Source: Paenibacillus albidus
GTDB lineage: Bacteria; Bacillota; Bacilli; Paenibacillales; Paenibacillaceae
Length of the DNA stretch: 64,000 bases
NCBI RefSeq assembly: GCF_014644435.1
Contig: NZ_BMKR01000010.1
Coordinates: forward strand, 1 to 64,000
Direction of reading: 5' to 3'
The notes under the pieces were generated by a model, which had not been told where the DNA came from, made no database searches, and saw nothing but the letters and a program-made list of their open reading frames with translations. Below, one piece after another: positions 7,462 to 16,597 of this stretch. The position numbers and the translations under genes are program-made. The stretch's first letter is position 1. Every line of letters starts with the position of its first letter.

Positions 7462-8070
7462 TTAGTCCACCTTCGCACCATGGGAACGTAAAAAAAGAAC
7501 CGCCTGCTCCATGTCCATCCGCACACCTTTGACATCCAGCGATTTCAAATCGATGCCGTCAAGCGTGGCCCCCCGCAGATCTGCCCCCTGTAATTTGGTT
7601 CTGCTGAATGTCACTCTCGTCAGGTCGCAGTCTCTCAGATCCGCCTTGGCCAGATCACTGTCAGAAAGATCCGCTTCAAAAAAACGAATCCTCCGCAAAT
7701 CCTGCTTCCCCAGCTTGGTATGTCTCAGATTAGTATAAGACCAGTCTCCCTCACTCAGCGTAATCCCATCCATTTGAGCCCCTGAAAAGTCGGAGCCTGT
7801 CATTTTGCAGGAAATGAATTTGGCAACAAAGAGATTGGCTCCGTTGAATTTACAGTTTTCAAAAGCGGATTCCGTATGAATAGACGCATTTAGTGCCGCA
7901 CCTTTAAAATCACATTCAATAAAACGGCAATAGCTTGTGTCGATCTCTTCCATTGAGGTGTTCATAAAGGTGCAATTCTTGAAAATACAGCTTAACAGTT
8001 CTCCATAACGTAAGTCGCGGCCGTCAAAATGGACGTCCACAAATTCCCGGTCCTTGTACTGATACATCAT
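7462..8070 (-). CDS. Pentapeptide-repeat protein
   Basis: About 200 residues, nearly all in A(D/N)LXX-type repeats, which stack as a right-handed quadrilateral beta-helix. Clear repeats are GANLFVAKFISCKMTGSDFS at about residues 78-97 and FFEADLSDSDLAKADLRDCD near 130-149. Two ATG codons stand in tandem after AGGAGG; the second (8067) has the better spacing. Proteins of this shape include Qnr-type gyrase protectors and many of unknown role. The less regular N-terminal repeats (CTFMNTS, CRFIECD) resemble the Qnr/McbG group, but nothing here proves a gyrase link. Confidence 0.85.
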   Translation of the reverse strand: MMYQYKDREFVDVHFDGRDLRYGELLSCIFKNCTFMNTSMEEIDTSYCRFIECDFKGAALNASIHTESAFENCKFNGANLFVAKFISCKMTGSDFSGAQMDGITLSEGDWSYTNLRHTKLGKQDLRRIRFFEADLSDSDLAKADLRDCDLTRVTFSRTKLQGADLRGATLDGIDLKSLDVKGVRMDMEQAVLFLRSHGAKVD

Positions 8071-8171
8071 GTGCCTCCTAATAATGTCTATAAACTTGGC
8101 GGCCCCTTGCCTTTTAATTGTAACATATTGGTGTCAAGTGTTTTTACCATATAGTGTAATATAATTGAGAA

Positions 8172-8765
8172 TTATTTTTGCTCTCTCTGGCCAAAGATCC
8201 CGTAAAAGAATAGATCCCCCAACTCTTTGCGCAAATCAACATCCAGTTTGTCTGCAAAGGAGGGATTACTCAACATCGCCATAATTCCATTCATAAAAAT
8301 CATTATAGCTTCGGCAGATATGCCTCCTGCAATTTTACGCTCAGCTTTCCCTTGTTCTATCAGCTTCATGATTTCGGGAATAGCGACTATTCTGGCGTAA
8401 TCCTCAATATGCTCTTTAAATACCGGGTCTTCGAACATAAAATTCTTCATGCCCTCGTTGTTTAATGTCTCTTGATTGTTTACAGAAACTTCGTACATTT
8501 TCTGCATCTTTTCTTCAAATGGACTATCGGAGTTCATCATTTCGCTGAATTCCTTCCCCGCTGTATCCATCTGATGATAAAAAATCTGCTTCGCCAATTC
8601 TTCTTTGCTCCCAAAAAAGTTATAGATAGAGGCGGGGGACACGCCTGCATGTTCTGCAATCTCCCGCACGCCGATCTCTTTAAAATTCCGTGTCATAATC
8701 ATATGGGTCAACGACTGCAAAATTTGCTTTTTTTTCTGCTCTCTCCGCTTTTCAAACCCGTTCAT
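8172..8765 (-). CDS. TetR-family repressor of adjacent ABC exporter
   Basis: The start at 8765 (MNGFEKRREQKKKQIL) follows GGGG; a longer frame from 8804 adds 13 residues without support. The helix-turn-helix is FKEIGVREIAEHAGVSPASI followed by YNFFGSKEELAKQIF, typical of TetR proteins. The C-terminal part is a helical ligand-binding and dimer domain without obvious relatives. It is divergent from the ABC transporter genes at 8898-10588, and two dyads lie in the shared intergenic region, so it most likely represses that transporter and itself. Confidence 0.88.
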   Translation of the reverse strand: MNGFEKRREQKKKQILQSLTHMIMTRNFKEIGVREIAEHAGVSPASIYNFFGSKEELAKQIFYHQMDTAGKEFSEMMNSDSPFEEKMQKMYEVSVNNQETLNNEGMKNFMFEDPVFKEHIEDYARIVAIPEIMKLIEQGKAERKIAGGISAEAIMIFMNGIMAMLSNPSFADKLDVDLRKELGDLFFYGIFGQREQK

Positions 8766-8796
8766 ACACAATCCCCGCCTGATTCCGTTGAATTTA

Positions 8797-8880
8797 TGTA
8801 ACAATATAATGATATGTTATATTTTTATTGACTTCAGATCAAGTTAGGAATATTATGTAACCAACAAGTCAATTGTTACA
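8797..8880. promoter_or_regulatory. Sigma-A promoter of ABC genes with flanking TetR-type dyads
   Basis: The plus strand carries TTGACT (8828-8833), a 17-base spacer and TATTAT (8851-8856). Dyad 1 at 8797-8821 has TGTAAC and GTTATA arms and lies toward the TetR gene. Dyad 2 at 8856-8880 has TGTAAC and GTTACA arms and begins at the last base of the -10. Shared TGTAAC arms suggest one protein binds both; the TetR protein is the obvious candidate. Confidence 0.6.
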
Positions 8881-8897
8881 TATTTATTCTTTGGAGG

Positions 8898-9791
8898 ATG
8901 ATGCATTTGATTAAAGTCCACTCCTTAACCAAAATATATTCCAATGGCAAAGGGATTCGGGAGGTCAATTTCAATGTTAAAGAAGGTGAAGTATTTGGCT
9001 TCCTTGGGCCTAATGGAGCAGGAAAAACCACAACACTCCGCCATCTGATGGGCTTTGTCAATCCCTCAAGCGGGAAGGCTACAATTAATGGTCTGGATTG
9101 CAGGCGCGACGCTGCGCAGATCCAACAGAAACTCGGCTATGTGCCTGGAGAGATTGCTTTTTACGATAATATGACCGGAAATCAGTTTCTCAAATTCATT
9201 GATGAGTTAAGAGGACGTCACGACAACGAGCGCCGTAATCAATTAATTACCAGATTTGAGCTGGAACCCGGCCGGATCATCCGCAAAATGTCCAAAGGCA
9301 TGAAACAAAAGGTGGGGTTAATTGCCGCCTTCATGCACGATCCCGCTGTAATTCTTCTGGATGAACCTACAAGCGGATTAGATCCGCTCATGCAGAAGCG
9401 GTTTATTGAACTCATACTTGAAGAGCGGGACCGGGGAAAGACGATTCTGATGTCTTCCCATCTATTCGATGAAGTCGATCACACATGTGAACGGGTAGGC
9501 ATCATCCGTGAGGGGGAGATCGTTGCCGTAGAGAATATTAACGCGCTAAAAGGCAAACTTCCCAAAAGCTTTATTGTTACCTTTGGACAGATAGGGGATA
9601 TGAAGGTTATGCAGAACAGCGGGCTTGTCTATAAAGAAACCGGCCCTATGCGGGTGGAGATCAACATTAATGAGGATTACGACAACATGTTAAGAACACT
9701 GTCCCAATGCCATGTGATTCACATGGATTCCCCTCCCCAGACTCTTGAGCAAATCTTCATGGGCTTTTATGGAAAGGAGGGTAATAAATAA
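8898..9791 (+). CDS. ABC transporter ATP-binding protein
   Basis: A single ABC domain of the ABC-2 exporter (CcmA) type: Walker A GPNGAGKTT near residue 38, Q-loop before the helical domain, signature MSKGMKQKVG, and Walker B AVILLDEPTSGLDPLMQ, followed by the switch histidine in MSSHLFDEVD. The C-terminal third (from about residue 220) is the extra domain usual in this subfamily. GGAGG directly abuts the first ATG; the TTG at 8907 has the best spacing and may be the true start (giving MIKVHSLTKIY). The stop overlaps the next start by one base (TAATG). It powers the partner permease, probably for drug or lipid export. Confidence 0.9.
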   Translation: MMHLIKVHSLTKIYSNGKGIREVNFNVKEGEVFGFLGPNGAGKTTTLRHLMGFVNPSSGKATINGLDCRRDAAQIQQKLGYVPGEIAFYDNMTGNQFLKFIDELRGRHDNERRNQLITRFELEPGRIIRKMSKGMKQKVGLIAAFMHDPAVILLDEPTSGLDPLMQKRFIELILEERDRGKTILMSSHLFDEVDHTCERVGIIREGEIVAVENINALKGKLPKSFIVTFGQIGDMKVMQNSGLVYKETGPMRVEININEDYDNMLRTLSQCHVIHMDSPPQTLEQIFMGFYGKEGNK

Positions 9792-10588
9792 TGTCATGGG
9801 CCTTATTTAAAGCAAATTTGCGGGTCAACCGGATGATTTGGCTTCTGATTATAGCCATTTATTCTTTTTATTCCATTACCCTGGTCAGTATGTTTGATCC
9901 TGAAAGTGTGGATGCGTTGAAAAAAATGATGGATATGCTTCCCCCTGAACTTGTAAATGCCATAGGAATGAACTTTGGATCAACGTTGCTCACCTTCATC
10001 TCAGGAACACTTTACAGTCTGCTTCTGTATCTGTTTCCCATGATTATTTCGATCATCATTAACCACAGGCTGATTGCGGTTCATGTAGATAAGGGAAGTA
10101 TGTCTTATCTGCTGTCCACATCCAATTCCAGACTTCGTGTTGCCACTACTCAGGCTGTGTTCAGTTTGGTTTCGATTACGGCGATATTTTGCTGGATCAC
10201 TGCGCTAACCCTTATCGCCTCGTCAGTCATGTTCCCCGGGCTGATGGACATCAAGCCTTTTATTCTGTTAAATGGATACGCACTTCTGATGTATTATACG
10301 ATCAATGGCATCTGTTTCTTCGCTTCTTGCCTGGCTAACGAGAGTAAATACAGCCTTGGCCTGGGTGCTGGAATACCGCTGGCATTTGTGCTGCTGCAAA
10401 TGCTTGGGGATTCGGGTGACAAGCTGAACTGGATTGGGAATTTTTCTTTATTCGCCTTGTTTGATCCCGCAAGATTGTTTGCCGGTGACAGCTTTGCTTA
10501 TCTGGGGATGGCTGTGTTTGCCGGACTCGCAGCCGCGTTATATGCCGGGGGGATCTTTATTTTTAATAAAAAAGATTTGCCGATTTAA
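9791..10588 (+). CDS. ABC-2 type exporter permease
   Basis: A 265-residue protein with six predicted membrane helices: an N-terminal pair split by a large outside loop (about residues 38-70, FDPESVDALKKMMDMLPPEL), then five more hydrophobic segments ending KKDLPI. This is the usual ABC-2 membrane subunit. It is coupled to the ATPase gene by a one-base overlap and ends in a strong terminator, so the unit is a two-gene exporter operon under the TetR protein. The substrate is unknown. Confidence 0.85.
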   Translation: MSWALFKANLRVNRMIWLLIIAIYSFYSITLVSMFDPESVDALKKMMDMLPPELVNAIGMNFGSTLLTFISGTLYSLLLYLFPMIISIIINHRLIAVHVDKGSMSYLLSTSNSRLRVATTQAVFSLVSITAIFCWITALTLIASSVMFPGLMDIKPFILLNGYALLMYYTINGICFFASCLANESKYSLGLGAGIPLAFVLLQMLGDSGDKLNWIGNFSLFALFDPARLFAGDSFAYLGMAVFAGLAAALYAGGIFIFNKKDLPI

Positions 10589-10600
10589 GTTATACACGGA

Positions 10601-10639
10601 AACAGTCCGGATGCTGAGAAGCTCATCGGACTGTTTTTT
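10601..10639 (+). terminator. Intrinsic terminator of exporter operon
   Basis: AACAGTCCG and CGGACTGTT form the stem, followed by a run of T. Confidence 0.85.
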
Positions 10640-10680
10640 ACGTTATAGGCATCCGGCCATTGCGTGACCGCCAGAGAGAA

Positions 10681-11559
10681 TTATCCTTTGAGCGCCCCGA
10701 CCATAACACCCTTCACAAAATACTTCTGCAAAAAAGGATACAAGCATAATATCGGCGCCGTTGTTACAATAATGGCCGCATATTTCAGGGTTTCGGCCAC
10801 ATCCCGGCTTTGCAGCAAGGTCGTGGTGCCGATCATATTCGCATTATCGTTTTCCAGGATAATGTTTCTGACGACCAATTGAATCGGGAACAGCTCCTGA
10901 TCCCGCAGAAAGATCATCGCATTGAACCAGCTGTTCCAGTGCCCTACCCCATAATACAGAATCAGAACGGCTACCACCGGCATAGACAAGGGGATAAATA
11001 TCCGGAACAGAATCGTAAAGTGGCCTGCACCATCCAGAAAAGCCGACTCCTCCAGCTCTTTCGGGATCGCGAGGAAATAGGTCCGCATGATGATCAGGTT
11101 GAACGTACTCACCGCTGTCGGCAAAATCAGAGACCAGAGCGAGTCCAGCAATCCGTAGGATTTGACGATCAGGAAGAAGGGAACCAGCCCTCCCTGAAAG
11201 AACATCGTAAATACGATAAAAAACATGATGGGCTTTTTCAGCAGTACATTGTCACGGGATAGAACATAGGCCCCAAGCGAAGTCAACGTCATATTGAGGG
11301 TTAAGCCGACGATCAGAATAAAGAATGTATTCTTGAACCCGTTTAAGATAATCGGATTATTCAGTACCGCTTTGTACCCTTCAAGGGAAAAACCTTGCGG
11401 CCATAAGAGAATTCCGTTATGTGCAATTAATTTGTTTCCTTCACTCAGGGAGGAGAACAGGATATAGAGCATCGGATAGAGCGTTAGAATAATCAGCATA
11501 ACCATTATCAGATTGTTGAAGATGTCAAAGAACCGTTCGCCGATTGATGTTTTGATCAT
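10681..11559 (-). CDS. Sugar ABC permease, YtcP/LplC type
   Basis: The start at 11559 gives MIKTSIGERFFDIFNN and follows AAGGGGTGG; a longer frame would overlap the upstream gene. About six membrane helices and the EAA loop KELEESAFLDGAGHFTILF identify a binding-protein-dependent permease, ending QKYFVKGVMVGALKG as in YtcP/LplC. It starts 11 bases after the LplB-type gene. With the binding protein at 12505-14109 it forms an importer without its own ATPase, as is usual for this group, where a shared MsmX-type ATPase serves. The substrate is probably aldouronate oligosaccharide, judged from the neighbours. Confidence 0.9.
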   Translation of the reverse strand: MIKTSIGERFFDIFNNLIMVMLIILTLYPMLYILFSSLSEGNKLIAHNGILLWPQGFSLEGYKAVLNNPIILNGFKNTFFILIVGLTLNMTLTSLGAYVLSRDNVLLKKPIMFFIVFTMFFQGGLVPFFLIVKSYGLLDSLWSLILPTAVSTFNLIIMRTYFLAIPKELEESAFLDGAGHFTILFRIFIPLSMPVVAVLILYYGVGHWNSWFNAMIFLRDQELFPIQLVVRNIILENDNANMIGTTTLLQSRDVAETLKYAAIIVTTAPILCLYPFLQKYFVKGVMVGALKG

Positions 11560-11570
11560 AAGTCCACCCC

Positions 11571-12479
11571 TTACCAAAGGCTGTTTTTGCTGGTCCGTTT
11601 ACTGAAATAATTGGCCAGCAGCAAAATCCCGAAGTTAATGACTGAATTGAACAAACCGACTGCTGCGCTGTATCCGTAGTTGAACTCCAGAATCCCTTTA
11701 CGGTATACAAAGGTTGAAATCACATCGGCCGTCTCATAAATACTGGCACTGTAGAGCAAGATGATCTTTTCAAAACCGACATTCATAATATTCCCAAGCG
11801 AAAGGATCAGCATGATCATCACCGTCGGCAAGATTCCCGGCAGTGTGATATGACGGATTTGTTGTAGTTTGTTCGCGCCGTCGATCTTGGCCGCTTCATA
11901 CTGCTGTTGATCGATGCCCGAAATCGCAGCCAGATAAATAATCGTTCCCCAGCCAATCTGCTGCCAGATCTCACTGATAATATAGATAGGCCGGAAGGAT
12001 TCGGGCTGCTGCAGAAATGAGGTGCGTGTGCCGCCAAACAAGGCAATTACATCATTGATCAAACCGTCTGACAGCGTAAAATAACGGATAATGCCGGCCA
12101 CCACAACAAGGGTGATGAAATGGGGCATATAGGTAATCGTTTGTGTGATCCGCCGAAAAAGCGGACTTTTCAGTTCATTGAGCAAGAGAGCCAATAATAT
12201 CGGAGCTGGGAAGCCGAACAACAGATTAAAAAAACTGAGTGAAATAGTGTTTTTAATCACCCGGAAGAAATAGATGCTGGAGAAAAAATCCTCAAAATGC
12301 TTAAAGCCGACCCAGTCACTTCCTAGAATGCCTTTGGCCGGAATGTACTGCTTAAAAGCAATGATTGCCCCGTACATCGGCACATAATGGAACATGATGT
12401 AGTAGATAATGACTGGAAGGATCATGATGTAAAGCCATTTGTTGCGGAGCAGATCATTCCCGAGTTTGGTTTTGAGCAT
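11571..12479 (-). CDS. lplB: Sugar ABC permease, LplB type
   Basis: A 302-residue permease with the LplB opening: NKWLYIMILPVIIYYIMFHY, then VPMYGAIIAFKQYIPAKGIL, an outer loop whose sequence is highly characteristic. The EAA loop is QQQYEAAKIDGANKLQQIRH. It pairs with the YtcP-type permease downstream. In Paenibacillus sp. JDR-2 such lplA-lplB-ytcP sets take up methylglucuronoxylose fragments alongside aguA. The position here beside GH67 fits the same role. Starts at 12479, 25 bases after the binding-protein gene. Confidence 0.9.
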   Translation of the reverse strand: MLKTKLGNDLLRNKWLYIMILPVIIYYIMFHYVPMYGAIIAFKQYIPAKGILGSDWVGFKHFEDFFSSIYFFRVIKNTISLSFFNLLFGFPAPILLALLLNELKSPLFRRITQTITYMPHFITLVVVAGIIRYFTLSDGLINDVIALFGGTRTSFLQQPESFRPIYIISEIWQQIGWGTIIYLAAISGIDQQQYEAAKIDGANKLQQIRHITLPGILPTVMIMLILSLGNIMNVGFEKIILLYSASIYETADVISTFVYRKGILEFNYGYSAAVGLFNSVINFGILLLANYFSKRTSKNSLW

Positions 12480-12504
12480 GAGTGTCTCTCCTTTGCTGCA
12501 TCAT

Positions 12505-14109
12505 TTACCGCTTCAAGTAACGTTCATAAGCCGCTTGCTGAATCTCCAGCACTCTCTCAATGCCAAGATCTTTCATCTGCTGGATGAATGTATCGTAATT
12601 GTCTGCCGATTCGGTGCCCAGAATGATTTTCAGCTCCGCCTCTTTAACCAGCGCATTGATATCGTTCATAATACTGCTCATCTCGTCAGCCTCTTCGGCA
12701 GTTGGCGTGATTGGCGGAAGAAGATGCGCTTCATGATTGGTTTTTTTCCACACTCCCAGCGCTTCTGCAGTCTGCGGATATTTGGAAGGCAGATGGTTGT
12801 CCTGCTGAATCATGGGGAAGTTCGTGCCATGGGAATATTTCATCATGACCTGATCGCTGCCCAGCTTTTCCGGATTGTTGACAACCAGGTCGGTATAGAC
12901 CGGTTTGCCATTCTCCAGTTTGTACGTGATCCCTTCCACCCCGAACGTATTCAGCATGCTTCCTTCTTCAGAGTAGCCATAATCCAGCCAGCGCATGGCA
13001 GCTTCGGGATTTTGGGTTGTGGCGGAGATCGCCGCAGAGCTTGTTCCGGCATAGGCGTTGTCCAACTGTCCGAACTCCGGCAGCGTTCCTTTAGCCGCAG
13101 ATGGATACGGAGCTGCAACAAAACTGGCCTCCGGATCGCTTTCCTGGGCGGCGGCATTGTATTTTTCAATGTAGAACTGCCATCCGAGGGTGGCTCCACT
13201 GTCGCCGGAAGACATTTTTTTATCGACTGTAGCTGCATCAATGGAAGCAAAATCCTTGTCAATCAGACCTTCCTTGTACCACTGGCTCATCGTTTTCAGG
13301 TAGTTTTTGTACTCCGGCTCCAAATAGCCATAGACTACCTTGCCATCGTTGACATAGAAATTACCCATGACTCCAAAAGCTCCGGCAAAACCTCCGGTCC
13401 GTTCTCCCAGAAACATAGTCCGGAAGGTGACAGGTGCGCTGGCCTTTTTCTTTTCTTTAAAAGCCGTCAGGACAGTGTGCCATTCGTCAATGGTCTCGGG
13501 CATCTCCAGATTCAATTCATCGAGCCAATCCTGACGAATAATAGGTCCGCCATACACTCGGCCTGTCTCTGAGCGTATAAAGGGAAAGGCGTAATACGTG
13601 CCATCATCTGTTTTTATCATTTTGTCGATTTCCGGATGGTCTGCCAGTGTTTTCTTCAAGTTCGGCGCGTACTGATCAATCAAATCGTTGAGCTTCAGAA
13701 TATAACCCTGTTCCACCGCTCTGTCAGGTCCTCCCGGATACTGGAGCCAGGTATTCAAAAAGATATCCGGCAGCTCGCCGGAAGCAAGCAGCAGACTGAA
13801 CTTCTGATCCGTCATAGGCGTTCCGCCCAGGTGTTTGATCGAGATGCCTGTCCGCTTGGCATATTCTTCATCAATCGGCAAGGTTTCCGGAGTGCCGCCC
13901 AATTGCTCGTTCATAAGCGTGAGCTCCATACTTCCCGGCATTGGATAAGAAAATTCTGCCGCAGTTTGCGTATCTCGACTTGTACCAGAAGAAGCGCTTT
14001 CATTATTTCCGTTGCTTGAGTTGCTGCAGCCTGCTGCAAGCAGGGACAATCCTAATAGAAACATGACCGGCTTGTGGAGTTTTTTGCTCATGAACCCTCT
14101 TCTCACCAT
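12505..14109 (-). CDS. Extracellular sugar-binding lipoprotein, LplA type
   Basis: Starting at 14109, 5 bases after GGAGG, the protein opens MVRRGFMSKKLHKPVMFLLG with lipobox LAAGC, so Cys28 would be lipid-anchored and the rest face outside. A Ser/Asn linker follows. At about 530 residues it matches the long LplA/YtcQ group of solute-binding proteins. Segments such as DDGTYYAFPFIRSE and RWLDYGYSEEGSMLNTFGVEG are family features. It captures the sugar for the two permeases that follow. A later ATG at 14091 would still leave a usable signal peptide. A terminator at 14221-14256 separates it from the regulator gene upstream. Confidence 0.9.
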   Translation of the reverse strand: MVRRGFMSKKLHKPVMFLLGLSLLAAGCSNSSNGNNESASSGTSRDTQTAAEFSYPMPGSMELTLMNEQLGGTPETLPIDEEYAKRTGISIKHLGGTPMTDQKFSLLLASGELPDIFLNTWLQYPGGPDRAVEQGYILKLNDLIDQYAPNLKKTLADHPEIDKMIKTDDGTYYAFPFIRSETGRVYGGPIIRQDWLDELNLEMPETIDEWHTVLTAFKEKKKASAPVTFRTMFLGERTGGFAGAFGVMGNFYVNDGKVVYGYLEPEYKNYLKTMSQWYKEGLIDKDFASIDAATVDKKMSSGDSGATLGWQFYIEKYNAAAQESDPEASFVAAPYPSAAKGTLPEFGQLDNAYAGTSSAAISATTQNPEAAMRWLDYGYSEEGSMLNTFGVEGITYKLENGKPVYTDLVVNNPEKLGSDQVMMKYSHGTNFPMIQQDNHLPSKYPQTAEALGVWKKTNHEAHLLPPITPTAEEADEMSSIMNDINALVKEAELKIILGTESADNYDTFIQQMKDLGIERVLEIQQAAYERYLKR

Positions 14110-14220
14110 AACGACCTCCAATATGTTTTTTTGGATTCTTCGGTTGCCCCTACAATGTAATCCATCCCTGAGGGCTATAACAATAATCAATAAAGAGAAA
14201 TGATCCTCAATAAAAGAAAA

Positions 14221-14256
14221 GAAGGCCGGTACAAGGCAGCCCCGGTCTTCTTTTTC
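14221..14256 (-). terminator. Intrinsic terminator after YesS-like gene
   Basis: Minus-strand GAAGACCGG pairs with CCGGCCTTC, then CTTTTCTTTT. It separates the regulator transcript from the binding-protein gene downstream, which would then need its own promoter, as fits a regulated transporter. Confidence 0.7.
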
Positions 14257-14278
14257 CTATTTTGAAGATTCATTTCGG

Positions 14279-16567
14279 TTATTGTATATTCTTGTATTTG
14301 CCCGGGGTAAGACCTTCATACTTCTTGAATACCCTAATGAAGGCGTTACTGCTCGAGAAACCCGTCTGGACCGAAACTTCCTCGATACTGATCCCCTGCT
14401 GAAGAAACAGCTTGGCCTCAGAAATGCGGGTCTGGTTAATAAAATCGTATAATCCCTGGCCCATCTGTTCCTTGAACAACCGGGACACATATTGCGCATT
14501 AATACCAAATTCCGCTCCAATCATCGATACGCTAAGATTTACATCCATATAATTGCGCTTCACATAGACCGCGACCTGTTCACCAATTCCGGGGTTGCTC
14601 AGCAAGGACTTTCGCTCATTGATTCGGCCGCAGGTCATCTCCAGAATCAACAGCAGCTCCTTGCGGAAATCAGCGCGGGTTGTACAGGCAAGAAGATGCT
14701 TCAAGGGACGCCATTTATCCCCTTGCTGCTCCGGCCCGGTTCCTGCGGGAGCCGACTTCATAATGGAGCTTGCCAGATCAATCATTGTATATTTCAGCAT
14801 TTCAATAGAAGACTGATTGTTAAACAGCGAGTGCAGGATTTCATCCATCAGCTCCGTAGCTTTATCCAGGTCTCCCGTCTTCACCACATTAATAAACGCC
14901 AGCTCATTATTAATGGAGAAATGATAGTCCACCCCAACCGGCTCGATGTCCTCATACCAGATCGATACATTCTCCTCCAGCAGCAGCCGGTATTCCTGGG
15001 CCCCCAGTGCTTGTAAATAAGCCTGGTGCATGCCGGCAAGTCCAAGCTGCCGCCCGCTTCCGGCCATGACGATTTGCAGCCGATACCTCCGCCCGATGAA
15101 CTCCAGCGTTTTAGCCAGTGCTTGCTCCATGTCTTCCTTCCAGTATTCTAGCCGCTCCGGATGGATATTGATGATGGCCGTAAGCATGCCGTCCATTTCG
15201 GTGAAGCTTAGACTATGGAGTTCACCGACATTATCCATAATAATATTCGAGACGATGAAATTGGACAGTTCGGCGGAAGGGGCATCCTCCTCCAGCGGCT
15301 GGATAAAAAACAGCAGGACGGCAAAGTGGTCCGACCTCCAGTTCAGATGATAAAGTGCGGCCGCCTCCTGGACAGAACCGGCTTCCTCTACTTGTCCTTT
15401 TAGCATCCGCGCTAAGTAGTAGGCCTGAACCACGCGCAGCTGCTTGTGCTGCCTGCTGCTCATATCATCCCGTTCCTTCAGCGCAGCCAGTGCATGCTCC
15501 CGGATGAATGAGAATTCATCCAGCGCCGGCTTCGCTTCCTTTTTACCGGATAAAGAAAAGACATGAACCAGCTCACGGACCGGATTATAGTTCCTGCGTG
15601 CAAAAAAATAGATAACGGCTCCACCGATCAGGAAACAAGCCAGCAGGCCCAGCAGATTCATCGTGCGGATATCGCGTGCTTTTTCCCAGAACACTTTGGA
15701 AGGGAACACACTGATATACCTCCAATCCGTCGTATCTGAGGTGACGAAAGAAACCATATTCTCCGCTCCGTCAATCTCCAGAAAGGAAGTTCCCATCTTC
15801 CCGTCTTCACTGGCCGCATAAGTAAACACAGGAGCATTGCTACCTTTATTGTTACGGAACAAAATATGATTCTGTTGATCCAGGATATACACTTCTCCCT
15901 TATTCACCCAATCGACGTTCTCCAGCATGGTTTGCACCGTAGCACTGTTCAGCGGAAACAGCAGGGAGCTGCTTGCTGTATTGCTTTCGCTGATTGCCGT
16001 AAGGGACTTGAGCAGAAATACCGTATCGCCTGAACGTTCAAAGGTCATGGCTGACATCTGGCGGTTAGCATGAACTGAAGGATTCTTAATTGTCTCGAGC
16101 CACTCCGGGTAGCTGGCGGCAAAGAGCTGGTGATTGATATCATAGAAGGTCCGGGTATCCGTATAGGTTTCATCTGTAAGGATCTTGTCAAGCTTGCCGG
16201 AATATAAATAGATTCCCTTAATAAAATCATTGGTGGATTTATATTTGCCCAGCTCCTGGCGGATTTTATAAATTTGAAAAGATTCACTCCGCTCGCTAAG
16301 AGGCGACATCTTCAGAAACTTGTTGACATCGCTGTTAATCGACAGCTGCATAGCCAGCTTCTCCGCCTGGTTCACCTCACTGTCAACCATATATTTCACC
16401 TGTTTAAGCATCGCTTCGCTGGCCCGCCGGATCTCATACTCAACAATCTGCTTGGTCTGCATGTAGATGATAGCGCTAACAATTAAAGGGATAAGCATAA
16501 TAACGGCGTAGGATACCATCCATTTAACCGCTATACTTTTGCTGAACGCAAACTTCTGCTGGTTCAT
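14279..16567 (-). CDS. Membrane-bound AraC-family regulator, YesS-like
   Basis: A 762-residue one-protein sensor-regulator. An N-terminal helix at about residues 15-36 (WMVSYAVIMLIPLIVSAIIY) and a second near 305-325 (LLGLLACFLIGGAVIYFFA) enclose an outside sensory domain. A cytoplasmic linker leads to a C-terminal AraC double helix-turn-helix (about 665-762; SVSMIGAEFGINAQYVSRLF, then ISIEEVSVQTGFSSSNAFIR). It combines the functions that YesM/YesN split between two proteins. It precedes the LplA/LplB/YtcP genes, which it probably activates when an outside sugar signal is present. It ends in a terminator and starts 30 bases after the Nif3-like gene. Confidence 0.9.
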   Translation of the reverse strand: MNQQKFAFSKSIAVKWMVSYAVIMLIPLIVSAIIYMQTKQIVEYEIRRASEAMLKQVKYMVDSEVNQAEKLAMQLSINSDVNKFLKMSPLSERSESFQIYKIRQELGKYKSTNDFIKGIYLYSGKLDKILTDETYTDTRTFYDINHQLFAASYPEWLETIKNPSVHANRQMSAMTFERSGDTVFLLKSLTAISESNTASSSLLFPLNSATVQTMLENVDWVNKGEVYILDQQNHILFRNNKGSNAPVFTYAASEDGKMGTSFLEIDGAENMVSFVTSDTTDWRYISVFPSKVFWEKARDIRTMNLLGLLACFLIGGAVIYFFARRNYNPVRELVHVFSLSGKKEAKPALDEFSFIREHALAALKERDDMSSRQHKQLRVVQAYYLARMLKGQVEEAGSVQEAAALYHLNWRSDHFAVLLFFIQPLEEDAPSAELSNFIVSNIIMDNVGELHSLSFTEMDGMLTAIINIHPERLEYWKEDMEQALAKTLEFIGRRYRLQIVMAGSGRQLGLAGMHQAYLQALGAQEYRLLLEENVSIWYEDIEPVGVDYHFSINNELAFINVVKTGDLDKATELMDEILHSLFNNQSSIEMLKYTMIDLASSIMKSAPAGTGPEQQGDKWRPLKHLLACTTRADFRKELLLILEMTCGRINERKSLLSNPGIGEQVAVYVKRNYMDVNLSVSMIGAEFGINAQYVSRLFKEQMGQGLYDFINQTRISEAKLFLQQGISIEEVSVQTGFSSSNAFIRVFKKYEGLTPGKYKNIQ

Positions 16568-16597
16568 GTTTGGCCTCCGCAGGATGACTTGGTCAGC

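Noticed and set aside
12439..13572. A 377-codon plus-strand ORF opposite the LplA-type gene.
   Set aside because: Antisense to a clear lipoprotein gene; composition and lack of ribosome site mark it as a shadow.
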